Part shown: piece after piece, positions 25,305 through 32,468 of the stretch
Position numbering within the stretch: the first letter of the stretch is position 1
Layout of the letters: each line of letters starts with the position of its first letter
Origin: Roseomonas nitratireducens
GTDB taxonomy: Bacteria > Pseudomonadota > Alphaproteobacteria > Acetobacterales > Acetobacteraceae
Direction of reading: 5' to 3'
DNA: 64,000 nt
Assembly (NCBI RefSeq): GCF_017813355.1
Contig: NZ_JAGIYZ010000013.1
Coordinates: forward strand, 100,162-164,161
Translations under genes and position numbers: made by a program
The notes under the pieces: model-generated
What the model saw: the letters and a program-made list of their open reading frames with translations, nothing else
Database searches by the model: none
Told to the model about the DNA's origin: nothing

Positions 25305-26648
25305 TCAGTCCTTGAACGGGTCGAATTCCCCCGGCCCGGCCATCGCCACCGCGAAGGGGCGGAGGCGATGGAGGATGCGCACCGTCCCTTCGTGCCGCGC
25401 CAGCACGTCGGGCAGGCGGCGATAGGCCATCGGGCTTTCGTCGAGGTCCCCGCCCGAGACCATCACGCCGCGGCCGCGCAGCCATTCGTCCATCTCGGCC
25501 CGCGTGAAGCGGCGCAGCGCTTCCCGCCGCCCGAAGACGCGGCCCGCGCCATGGACGGTGGAGTAGAGCGAGGCGCGCGAGGCCTCGCTCTCCACCCCTT
25601 CCAGGATCACCGCGTCGTCGCCCATGGACCCGCCGACGAAGCCGCGCTGGCCGGGGAAGGCCGGCGTCGCGCCCTTGCGCACGACCCAGAGCTCGCGCCC
25701 GCCATGCCTCTCCTTCCACGCGTAGTTGTGGTGGTTGTGCACGGACTCCGTCACCGCGCCGCCGATGATGGCGCGCACGCGTTCCACCACCCATTCGCGG
25801 CCGGCATAGGCGTAGCGACCGGCGAGTTCCATCGCGGCGAGGTAGCGCTGGCCGAGCTCGCTGCCTTCGGCAACCACCGCGGGCGGGACATGCATCCCGT
25901 CCTGCCCGCCGGCGGCCTTCAGGTAGCGCGTGGCGCTGGTGTGCCCCAGGCCGCGGCTGCCGAAATGCACGCCGATCCAGACGAGGCCGGCCTCGTCCTC
26001 GAACAGGTCCACGTAGTGGTTGCCCGAGCCGACCGTGCCGAGCTGCGCCGCGGCCTTCTGGCGATAGTTCTCCATGCCGGAGGCGCGCCACGCCTCGCCG
26101 TCGTCGAGCAGCGGGTGCTCCACGCGCTCCTCGTTCGCGCGGCCGACGCCGAAGGAGATCACGCGGCGGATGTCGCCCAGGATCTCCGCCGCGCGGTCGC
26201 GCACCGCGGCGTAGGGCACATCGAGCCGCGCGGCCATGTTGCCGCAGGCGATGTCGAAGCCGACGCCGCTGATGCTCACCTGGCCTTCATAGGCGATGAC
26301 GCCGCCGACCGGCTGCGCGTAGCCGAGATGGCCGTCGGCGCAGAGCGTGCCGGCGACGACGTTGCCCACGCGCATGCAGTTGCGCATCTGCGCGAGCGTG
26401 CCGTCCTCATGCGCGCCGAAGACGGCGAGCGGTGCGTCGCGATACGCCGCGGGCTGGTCGCCCAGCACGGCGCCGAGGCGCGCCTGCTCGGCGACCTGGT
26501 GCGCGGCGCGCGCGGCGTCGCGGAAGCCGGTCCAGGCCGGCATGGTCTTGCCCGGCCTGGCCGGGTTCGGGATTCGGGAATCGGGATCGAGGCCGGCGGC
26601 GATGGCCAGGTCGCGCGCACGCGCCTCCAGCGGATCGGAGGGACGCAT
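25305..26648 (-). CDS. rtcB: RtcB-family RNA ligase
   Basis: A 447-residue RtcB-like protein. RtcB joins 2',3'-cyclic phosphate or 3'-phosphate ends to 5'-OH ends using GTP and Mn2+. Visible motifs are ADGHLGYAQPVGGV, GVGFDIACGN with the metal-binding Asp/Cys, GTVGSGNHYVDL, IGVHFGSRGLGH, SVHNHHNYAW and STVHGAGRVFGR, the last containing the His that is guanylylated in the family. Some positions depart from the classical form (FGSRG for SGSRG, FGRREA after GAGR), so this may be a specialised paralog. No rtcA cyclase, rtcR regulator or archease gene accompanies it. A 443-base gap lies upstream. Confidence 0.85.
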   Translation of the reverse strand: MRPSDPLEARARDLAIAAGLDPDSRIPNPARPGKTMPAWTGFRDAARAAHQVAEQARLGAVLGDQPAAYRDAPLAVFGAHEDGTLAQMRNCMRVGNVVAGTLCADGHLGYAQPVGGVIAYEGQVSISGVGFDIACGNMAARLDVPYAAVRDRAAEILGDIRRVISFGVGRANEERVEHPLLDDGEAWRASGMENYRQKAAAQLGTVGSGNHYVDLFEDEAGLVWIGVHFGSRGLGHTSATRYLKAAGGQDGMHVPPAVVAEGSELGQRYLAAMELAGRYAYAGREWVVERVRAIIGGAVTESVHNHHNYAWKERHGGRELWVVRKGATPAFPGQRGFVGGSMGDDAVILEGVESEASRASLYSTVHGAGRVFGRREALRRFTRAEMDEWLRGRGVMVSGGDLDESPMAYRRLPDVLARHEGTVRILHRLRPFAVAMAGPGEFDPFKD

Positions 26649-26950
26649 CGGATATGCTCCGGGTGATGTGGTCAGTCGGGGAAGGAATGGCGCCCGCGGG
26701 CGCCGCGCGTGTCAGGCGAAGGGTCTGGCTTGCCGAGGGCCGTTCAAGCGGACCGGGCGCGGGGCCGCGACGCGACCGGGATTCATCCCGGTCGGTTCGC
26801 AGGCGACGGCGCGGGGCGCGTTCGACGGCATGGGTGACACACGTTCAGCCGATGGAGGGAGTTCCATCGAGGATGCGGCGGATAGGCGAAACCGTTGCGG
26901 CGATGCAAGCGGAATCGACGCCACGTGCGGCACCAACTGATGAACAAGGC

Positions 26951-26973
26951 GGATCGAGGCTCAGCCTCGATCC
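26951..26973 (-). terminator. Perfect 11-bp palindrome between fabG and rtcB
   Basis: GGATCGAGGCT-c-AGCCTCGATCC is a perfect palindrome, forming a 9-bp stem with a 5-base loop. On the minus strand it is followed by GCCTTGTT, so it could be the terminator of the fabD-fabG transcript, or an operator or attenuator for rtcB. Confidence 0.5.
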
Positions 26974-27046
26974 GGGAGCGCGAATGCGCGAACGCCCCCA
27001 CCCCGCCAACTGCGCCGGGTGCGCCAGCGCACGGCGCGCAAGCCAA

Positions 27047-27062
27047 GCGGCCGGACGGCCGC
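27047..27062 (-). terminator. Short GC hairpin just after fabG
   Basis: GCGGCC-ggac-GGCCGC forms a 6-bp stem with a tetraloop, 30 bases after the fabG stop on the minus strand. No T-run follows, so the terminator call is tentative. Confidence 0.35.
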
Positions 27063-27091
27063 GCCAGCGATTGAGGTCGGAAAACCTCTCC

Positions 27092-27832
27092 TCAGATCAT
27101 CGCCATCCCGCCATTGACGTGCAGCGTCTGCCCCGTGACCCAGGCCGCCTCGTTCGAGGCGAGGTAGACCACCGCCGCCGCGATGTCCTCCGGCGTGCCC
27201 ATGCGCTGCGTCGGGATGCGCGTCAGCAGTGCGGTCTTCTGCGCCTCGTTCAGCGCATCCGTCATCGCCGTCTTCACGAAGCCCGGGGCGACGACGTTCA
27301 CCGTCACGCCGCGCGTCGCGACTTCCTGCGCGAGCGACTTCGACATCCCGATCAGACCGGCCTTGGCCGCGGCGTAGTTCGCCTGGCCCGCATTGCCGGT
27401 CACACCCACGATGGACGCGATCGAGACGATGCGCCCGTGGCGCTTCTTCATCATCCCGCGCAGGGCCGCGCGCGCGAGGCGGAAGGGCGCGGTCAGGTCC
27501 ACTTCCAGCACCGCGTTCCAGTCGGCGTCGCCCATGCGGAGTGCGAGCATGTCGCGCGTGAAGCCGGCGTTGTTGACCAGGATGTCGAGCCCGCCGGCCT
27601 CGGCCTCGATCTTCTCCACCAGCGCGGCGGGTGCCGCGGGGTCGGACAGGTCGGCGGGGGCGACGATGACGCGCGCGCCGCCGAGCGCTTCGGCCACGCG
27701 GGCGAGTTCCGCTTCCCGCCGCCCGGTGATGGCGACGGTCGCACCCTGCGCGTGCAGCGCGGCGGCGATGGCTTCGCCGATGCCGCCCGTCGCACCCGTG
27801 ACGAGCGCGGTCTTGCCGGTGAGGTCGAACAT
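27092..27832 (-). CDS. fabG: 3-oxoacyl-ACP reductase
   Basis: A 246-residue short-chain dehydrogenase of FabG type, reducing 3-oxoacyl-ACP with NADPH in fatty acid elongation. The start MFDLTGKTALVTGATGGIG holds the TGxxxGIG nucleotide loop; NNAG follows near residue 85, and the catalytic Ser-Tyr-Lys are in IVSIASIVG and QANYAAAKAG. The C terminus VTGQTLHVNGGMAMI is typical of FabG. It is downstream of fabD with a GNAT gene between. The usual downstream acpP and fabF are absent here. Confidence 0.94.
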   Translation of the reverse strand: MFDLTGKTALVTGATGGIGEAIAAALHAQGATVAITGRREAELARVAEALGGARVIVAPADLSDPAAPAALVEKIEAEAGGLDILVNNAGFTRDMLALRMGDADWNAVLEVDLTAPFRLARAALRGMMKKRHGRIVSIASIVGVTGNAGQANYAAAKAGLIGMSKSLAQEVATRGVTVNVVAPGFVKTAMTDALNEAQKTALLTRIPTQRMGTPEDIAAAVVYLASNEAAWVTGQTLHVNGGMAMI

Positions 27833-27846
27833 GGGGGTTTCTCCTG

Positions 27847-28275
27847 TCAGGCGCGGTCCAGGCGCTTGGCCATGGACCACCGCGTTTCGCCGGGCGGGCA
27901 ATCCTCGATCGCGCCGGTCACCGAATAGCCCAGGCGCTCGTAGAAGCCGCGCGCCTGGAAGGAATAGGTGTCGAGCCGCGCGCCGATGCAGCCGCGCGCG
28001 CGGGCCTCGGCCTCGGCCATCGCCATCAGCCGCGCGCCCAGCCCCTGGCCGCGCGCCGCTTCTGGCACCACGAGGTTGTCGACGTAGAGCCACGACCATG
28101 ACGTGACGCCGACCAGCCCGCCCTGCACCGCGCCATCCGCGCCGCGCAGCAGGATGGCGAGCGGCCGCCGTTCCCGCGCGAAGCCCTGCCCCGCGTTGAA
28201 GGCGACAAGGCTGTCCAGCACCGCCGCGGTCTCGGCGGGGGTGGGGGCGTCGGTCAGGTCGGGCGAAAGGCTCAC
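27847..28275 (-). CDS. GNAT-family N-acetyltransferase
   Basis: A 142-residue GNAT protein transferring an acyl group from acyl-CoA to an amine. Motif A for CoA binding is VPEAARGQGLGARLMAMAEAEA (R/Q-x-x-G-x-G/A form, about residues 75-95), and the C-terminal GFYERLGYSVTG is the typical motif B. It starts at a GTG that overlaps the fabD stop (GTGA) and ends 14 bases before fabG, so it is inserted inside the fab operon and co-expressed with it. The substrate is unknown. A link to lipid or ACP metabolism is only suggested by context. Confidence 0.83.
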   Translation of the reverse strand: MSLSPDLTDAPTPAETAAVLDSLVAFNAGQGFARERRPLAILLRGADGAVQGGLVGVTSWSWLYVDNLVVPEAARGQGLGARLMAMAEAEARARGCIGARLDTYSFQARGFYERLGYSVTGAIEDCPPGETRWSMAKRLDRA

Positions 28276-29231
28276 AGGCCCTTCAGGAACGTCTCGACAT
28301 CGGCCGGCGTGCCGATGGCCAGCGCGGTGGCCTCCGGCGCGTTGCGCTTCATCAGCCCGGTCAGCACCTTGCCGGCGCCGAGTTCGACGAAGCGGTCGCA
28401 GCCCATGGCGGCCATGGCCGCGATGCATTCGCGCCAGCGCACCGTGCCGGTCACCTGCTTCACCAGCAGGTCGCGGATCTCGTCGGGCGCCGTCGCCTTC
28501 GCCGCCGTCACGTTCGCGACCACGGGCACGAGCGGCGCGCGCAGCTCGGCCCCGGCGAGCGCCTCTGCCATCGCATCCGCCGCCGGCGCCATCAGCGCGC
28601 AATGGAAGGGGGCGGAGACGGGCAGCAGCATGGCGCGCTTCACGCCCGCTTCCTTCGCGATCTCGATCGCGCGCTCGACGGCCGCCTTTGCGCCGGAGAT
28701 CACGACCTGCCCGCCGCCATTGTCGTTCGCGGCTTCGACGACTTCCGCCTTGCCGGTCTCGGGGTCGATCGCGGCCTTGGCGCAGATGTCGCGCGCGAGG
28801 TCGAGCTCGGCGCCGAGCAGCGCGGCCATCGCGCCGGTGCCGGACGGCGTCGCCTTCTGCATCGCCTCCCCGCGCAGGCGCAGCAGGCGCGCGGCGGTGG
28901 GGATGCCGAAGGCGCCCGCGGCGGTCAGCGCGCTGTACTCGCCGAGCGAATGGCCGGCCACCAGCGCGACGCGCTCGGCCAGGCGGAAGCCGCCCTCGGC
29001 TTCCAGCGCGCGCACCACGGCGAGCGAATGGGCCATCAGCGCGGGCTGGGTGTTGGCGGTGAGCGTCAGTTCCTCGGCCGGGCCTTCCCACATCAGCCTG
29101 GACAGCTTCTGGGAGAGCGCGTCGTCCACCTCCTGGAAGACGTGGCGGGCGGCGGGGAAGGCCTCGGCTAGGTCGCGGCCCATGCCGACGGCCTGGCTGC
29201 CCTGGCCGGGGAAGACGAACGCTGTTGCCAT
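28272..29231 (-). CDS. fabD: Malonyl-CoA:ACP transacylase
   Basis: A 319-residue FabD, loading malonyl groups onto acyl carrier protein. The start MATAFVFPGQGSQAVGMG is diagnostic, and the active-site Ser95 lies in VAGHSLGEYSAL. An Arg of the malonyl-binding pocket and the catalytic His of SAPFHCALM near residue 200 are present. It is the first gene of a coupled fabD-GNAT-fabG run on the minus strand. TetR and a small gene lie upstream, 69 bases beyond the start. Confident call. Confidence 0.95.
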   Translation of the reverse strand: MATAFVFPGQGSQAVGMGRDLAEAFPAARHVFQEVDDALSQKLSRLMWEGPAEELTLTANTQPALMAHSLAVVRALEAEGGFRLAERVALVAGHSLGEYSALTAAGAFGIPTAARLLRLRGEAMQKATPSGTGAMAALLGAELDLARDICAKAAIDPETGKAEVVEAANDNGGGQVVISGAKAAVERAIEIAKEAGVKRAMLLPVSAPFHCALMAPAADAMAEALAGAELRAPLVPVVANVTAAKATAPDEIRDLLVKQVTGTVRWRECIAAMAAMGCDRFVELGAGKVLTGLMKRNAPEATALAIGTPADVETFLKGL

Positions 29232-29300
29232 GGGTGGCGCGGTTCCGTGTGGTTGCTGGCGGCGTATGGGCGCGCGGGATGCGGCCCGCGGCCGCGCTTG

Positions 29301-29927
29301 TCAACCGGGCGGCGGGGCCAGCAGCAGCAGCATCCGGTCGAGGATGCGCCGGGCCACCGCCCCGGGCGCCTCGGCCGCGAACAGCGCGTCGCGGATGGCG
29401 AAGGTGTAGACGGCGAGGAAGATCTCCCCGACCTCCCCGGCCGGCAGGGGCCGGAACTCGCCGCGCGCCGCGCCGTCGGCCGCCACGCGGGCAACCAGGT
29501 CGAGGAAGGGCGCGATCTCGGCGCGGTTCTGCCGCTCCGTCTCCACCGGCCAGGCCCAGGAGAGCGCCTGCAGCGCGGCATAGAGGCGCGGCTTCTCGAG
29601 ATCCATGGCGACGATGGTCGCGATCATGCGGCCGAGCCGCTCGGCGGCGGTACCATTGCTTTCGGCCGCGGCGCGGAACGCGTCGAACTGGGGCGCATTG
29701 TGGCGCTGGACAACGGCGTAGCAGAGCCCCGCCTTGCCGAGGAAATAGGCGTTGATGAGGGAGGGCGAGACGCCGGCGCGCGAGGCGATCTCGCTGACCG
29801 AGGCATTCTCGTAGCCCTGCTCGGCCAGGATCGTCTCGGCGGCGTCGAGCAGTCGGCGCATCGACTGTTCGCGCCGGCCGGGCAGGTCGGGAATGGCGGC
29901 GCGGCGGCGGCGGGGCGGGATGGTCAT
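29301..29927 (-). CDS. TetR-family transcriptional regulator
   Basis: A 208-residue TetR repressor. The helix-turn-helix region is clear near residues 20-65: LLDAAETILAEQGYENASV, SEIASRAGVSPSLINAYFLGKAGL. The ligand-binding C-terminal domain is helical with no recognisable specificity. I set the start at MTIPPRRRR; an upstream ATG at 29960 would add 11 residues but would place the start inside the palindromic operator and has no ribosome binding site. It precedes fabD on the same strand and is divergent from a small hypothetical gene. Likely autoregulated through the palindromes at 29959-29978. Confidence 0.88.
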   Translation of the reverse strand: MTIPPRRRRAAIPDLPGRREQSMRRLLDAAETILAEQGYENASVSEIASRAGVSPSLINAYFLGKAGLCYAVVQRHNAPQFDAFRAAAESNGTAAERLGRMIATIVAMDLEKPRLYAALQALSWAWPVETERQNRAEIAPFLDLVARVAADGAARGEFRPLPAGEVGEIFLAVYTFAIRDALFAAEAPGAVARRILDRMLLLLAPPPG

Positions 29928-29958
29928 CGATTCGGACGGTGGCAGTGTTCCATAACTC

Positions 29959-29978
29959 ATTCATTGAATGAATTCAAT
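29959..29978. promoter_or_regulatory. Two overlapping palindromes, probable TetR operator
   Basis: ATTCATT-g-AATGAAT (29959-29973) and ATTGAAT-ga-ATTCAAT (29963-29978) are both perfect and overlap. They sit in an AT-rich island between the TetR gene and the divergent gene at 30067, the classical place for an autoregulatory TetR operator. Binding is inferred. Confidence 0.65.
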
Positions 29979-30066
29979 TATATTTTATTGGTAATGTTTG
30001 TCGAAACGTTTCAATGAAAGGCCACGATCATGGCGCTCCTGCCGCGATCGCATGGAGCCCGCCACG

Positions 30067-30342
30067 ATGTTCGATCGCCTGCCTCAGGGTGCGAAGGACG
30101 AGGACGACCTCTGCCTCGGCGTCGCCTTCTGCATTTCCCTCGCCGAGGAACTCCGCCTCGTCGCCACCGAGGTCGACGCGCAGGGCACCGGGCTCGTCTG
30201 GCTCGTCGCCAAGCTCACGGCCGACCGGGACAACCTCCGCATCACCGAGGTGACCCGGCAGATCTGCAACGCGTTCCTCCGGCCCGGCGCGCAATCCGTC
30301 TGGGACCATGCGCGCGGGGACGGCAACGGGCGCGTCAGGTGA
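30067..30342 (+). CDS. Small hypothetical protein (91 aa)
   Basis: A 91-residue protein starting MFDRLPQGAKDEDDL with GGAG about 10 bases ahead; an ATG 15 bases upstream (MEPAT) is an alternative. It is predicted soluble, mixed helix and strand (LCLGVAFCISLAEELRLVATEVDA, TGLVWLVAKLTAD). I recognise no family. It is divergent from the TetR gene across the palindromic operator, so it may be that regulator's target. Its stop overlaps the convergent Bug gene by 8 bases. Confidence 0.55.
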   Translation: MFDRLPQGAKDEDDLCLGVAFCISLAEELRLVATEVDAQGTGLVWLVAKLTADRDNLRITEVTRQICNAFLRPGAQSVWDHARGDGNGRVR

Positions 30343-31309
30343 GCTGGATGCCTGCTTCCTGCACCACGCGCTTCCAGCGGGCGAGCTCGGTCGAGATCGT
30401 CCGCCCCAGCTCCTCCGGCGTGCTGGCATCGATGGTGAAGCCGGCCGCCGTCAGGCGCTGCGTCACTTCCGGCTGGCGCAACGCCGCGGTGATCGTCTCG
30501 TGCAGCCGGGCGATGGCCGGCGCCGGCGTGCCGGCGGGGGCGAGGAAGGCGGACCAGGAGGCCGAGACGACCTGCGGGAAGCCGGCCTCCTCCATGGTCG
30601 GGATCTCGGGCAGGGCGGCGAAGCGGCGCGGCAGGCAGATGGCGATGCCGCGCAGCGCGCCGGACGCCACATGCGGGCGGACGGTCGCGGCGTTCAGGAT
30701 GGACGCCTGGCACTGGCCCTGGATCATGGCGGTGACGGCCGGCGCCCCGCCGGGGAAGGGCACATGCGTCGCCGTCGTGCCGGTCGCGCGCAGGAACAGC
30801 TCCATGCCCAGCTGCTCGGTCGAGCCCACCCCGCCCGAGGAATAGTTCACCCGCCCGTTCTCCCGCTTCAGCCAGTCGATCGTCTCGGCGACATTGCGCG
30901 CGGGGACGTCCTTGTGGACCACCAGCATGTTCGGGACCGTCATCGCCAGGGTGACGGGGGAAAAATCCTTCTCCGGGTCGTAGCCCGGGCGCTGCATCAC
31001 CGCCGGGTTGATGGTCATGGTGCCGGACGCGGCGACGATCATGGTGTGCCCGTCCGCCGGCTGGGCGGCCACGTGCCGGGCGGCGATCGCGCCGGTAGCA
31101 CCCGGCCGGTTCTCCACCACCACGGTCTGGCCCAGCGCCTGCTGCAGGTGGGGCGCGACCAGGCGGGCGACGATGTCGTTCGGCCCGCCGGCGGCGAAGG
31201 GGACGACAAGGGTGATGGTGCGCGACGGCGTCCAGGCCGCCTGCGCGCGGGCCAGGCGCGGCGCGCCGAGCGCGGCGATGGGCAGGATCAGGGCGCTGCG
31301 GCGGTACAT
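30335..31309 (-). CDS. Bug-family (TctC-like) periplasmic solute-binding protein, copy 3
   Basis: A 324-residue exported binding protein: signal peptide MYRRSALILPIAALGAPRLARA, mature start WTPSRTITLVVPFAAGGPND, where the ligand loop reads AGGPND. VVVENRPGATGAIAARHVA and VPFPGGAPAVTAMI are Bug hallmarks. The ribosome binding site is GGGAG. No transporter membrane genes are nearby. The C terminus ends WKRVVQEAGIQLT, as usual for the family. The reading frame continues well upstream without similarity, so the internal ATG was chosen. Confidence 0.92.
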   Translation of the reverse strand: MYRRSALILPIAALGAPRLARAQAAWTPSRTITLVVPFAAGGPNDIVARLVAPHLQQALGQTVVVENRPGATGAIAARHVAAQPADGHTMIVAASGTMTINPAVMQRPGYDPEKDFSPVTLAMTVPNMLVVHKDVPARNVAETIDWLKRENGRVNYSSGGVGSTEQLGMELFLRATGTTATHVPFPGGAPAVTAMIQGQCQASILNAATVRPHVASGALRGIAICLPRRFAALPEIPTMEEAGFPQVVSASWSAFLAPAGTPAPAIARLHETITAALRQPEVTQRLTAAGFTIDASTPEELGRTISTELARWKRVVQEAGIQLT

Positions 31310-31503
31310 GGCGGGCTCCCGGGGGCGCGTTCGTGGGGATACCGGGCCGATGACAGCATGAAGCGGGCCGGCGCGCATCCCATCGAATGGGGCGGGCGCT
31401 GGCTGGCATTGCATCGGTGCGCGGCCGCGACCGGTTGTTCGGATACCGCGAGGCGGCGCGCGTGGCGTTGGATCCGGGTCGCACGGGCGGCGGCGATTGG
31501 TGC

Positions 31504-31535
31504 TTGACGATGGGAACAAAATAGAAACGTATTCA
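31504..31535 (+). promoter_or_regulatory. Possible promoter of the lysozyme-like gene
   Basis: TTGACG at 31504-31509 lies in an AT-rich patch ending about 30 bases before the start codon, with TATTCA at 31530-31535 as a loose -10. The spacing (20 bases) is too long for a strong sigma-70 promoter, so the exact boxes are uncertain. Confidence 0.3.
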
Positions 31536-31551
31536 TTGCGCAACGGCTCAC

Positions 31552-31557
31552 AGGAGG
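31552..31557 (+). promoter_or_regulatory. Strong ribosome binding site selecting a TTG start
   Basis: AGGAGG ends 5 bases before an in-frame TTG at 31563. It decides the start of the lysozyme-like gene in favour of this TTG over the TTG at 31497, which has no such site. Confidence 0.7.
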
Positions 31558-31562
31558 TCAGA

Positions 31563-32468
31563 TTGGAAAATTCCGCGTCATCCGATGACGACCTTCGCAG
31601 CCTGATGCGCCGGCCCGAGTATCGCCGGCACGGCGCCGAAGGCGACCGGCTGCGTGAGCGGGTGAGCGCCGGCTACGCCGCGCGCTATCCTGGCCCTGGG
31701 CCGCGCGAAATCGCGAAGCGCCAGGGCGAGGCAATGGTGCATGTCCGCGCCCATCAGCGCCGTGGCGATGATGGCCGGCCGCACCCGGTGCGCGCCCATG
31801 ACCGCGCCGCGCCGCCGGCTGGGACCGCACGCGCCCCGGCCGCGCCGCCACGGCTGGCGCCACGCCCTGCGGCGCCACCGCCGCCCGCCCGCCCGTCCGG
31901 CGCGATGCCGCCGCGTGCCTGGATCGGGCAGCCGAACCAGGAATGGCGCGAGCGGATCGCGCATGAGGAATCCCGGGAAAGTGCCGGGCGCGACCATGGG
32001 TATGGGGCTCGGAATGCCAGCGGTGCCTTGGGGCGGTATCAGTTGACGCCGATCGCGCTGCAGGAGGCGGGCTGGCAGAATGATCGCGGCGGCTGGCAGC
32101 CGCCAGCAACCTTTCCCGATGTCCGAAGCGACGCAGCCTTCCTGACGAATCCAGCTGCGCAGGCGGCCGCCCTCACGGAATGCCAGCGGAAGATCGAGGG
32201 ACGCATGGTAAACAACGGCGTCATGGCCCGTCTGGGTCAGCAGATCCGCGCCTTCGACGGAACGCCAATCACTCTTTGCGAAGCGAACCTCGCGGCTGCC
32301 GGGCATCGTTACGGTGCCAACGGCGTCAGGATGTACCTGGAGCATCGTGACCGCGGTGCGACACTCGCCGCGGCAAGGAACGATAGCCAACGATACATGT
32401 TCAGGGTCATCGAAAATCGCCTGCGTCGCTTCGAAGACATGACATCCCATCAGCGTCTCCAGCCGTGA
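31563..32468 (+). CDS. Lysozyme/transglycosylase-fold protein with Pro-rich linker, no signal peptide
   Basis: A 301-residue protein in three parts. Residues 10-43 form a small helical motif (LRSLMRRPEYRRHG, then a segment ending AGYAARYPG) that resembles an N-terminal module I associate with phage or prophage proteins. Residues about 82-118 are a Pro/Ala/Arg-rich linker. Residues about 125-290 look like a lysozyme-superfamily domain: RIAHEESRES with a candidate catalytic Glu at 135 or 136, then NASGALGRYQLTPIALQEAGW, the GA-x-GRYQ-T signature of such enzymes. There is no signal peptide, so export would need holin-like, type VI or other help. The start is TTG with AGGAGG. Codon and base composition are less GC-biased than neighbours. 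It overlaps the next gene by 4 bases. Enzymatic activity is inferred. Confidence 0.7.
   Translation: MENSASSDDDLRSLMRRPEYRRHGAEGDRLRERVSAGYAARYPGPGPREIAKRQGEAMVHVRAHQRRGDDGRPHPVRAHDRAAPPAGTARAPAAPPRLAPRPAAPPPPARPSGAMPPRAWIGQPNQEWRERIAHEESRESAGRDHGYGARNASGALGRYQLTPIALQEAGWQNDRGGWQPPATFPDVRSDAAFLTNPAAQAAALTECQRKIEGRMVNNGVMARLGQQIRAFDGTPITLCEANLAAAGHRYGANGVRMYLEHRDRGATLAAARNDSQRYMFRVIENRLRRFEDMTSHQRLQP

Larger units (their letters stand above)
26649..27091. other. Gap of 443 bases with palindromes, no gene seen
   Basis: No convincing protein gene is present; short frames here lack ribosome binding sites and family similarity. In particular no acyl carrier protein gene is found, although one usually follows fabG. 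The region holds two hairpins (26951-26973 and 27047-27062, listed separately). It must contain the promoter for rtcB on the minus strand. I found no tRNA- or Y-RNA-like fold, but a structured RNA cannot be excluded by eye. Confidence 0.5.

Noticed and set aside
26649..27091. A missing acpP or tRNA/Y-RNA gene in the gap before rtcB
   Set aside because: No DSL phosphopantetheine motif was found in any frame and no T-arm-like sequence with a matching acceptor stem was seen.
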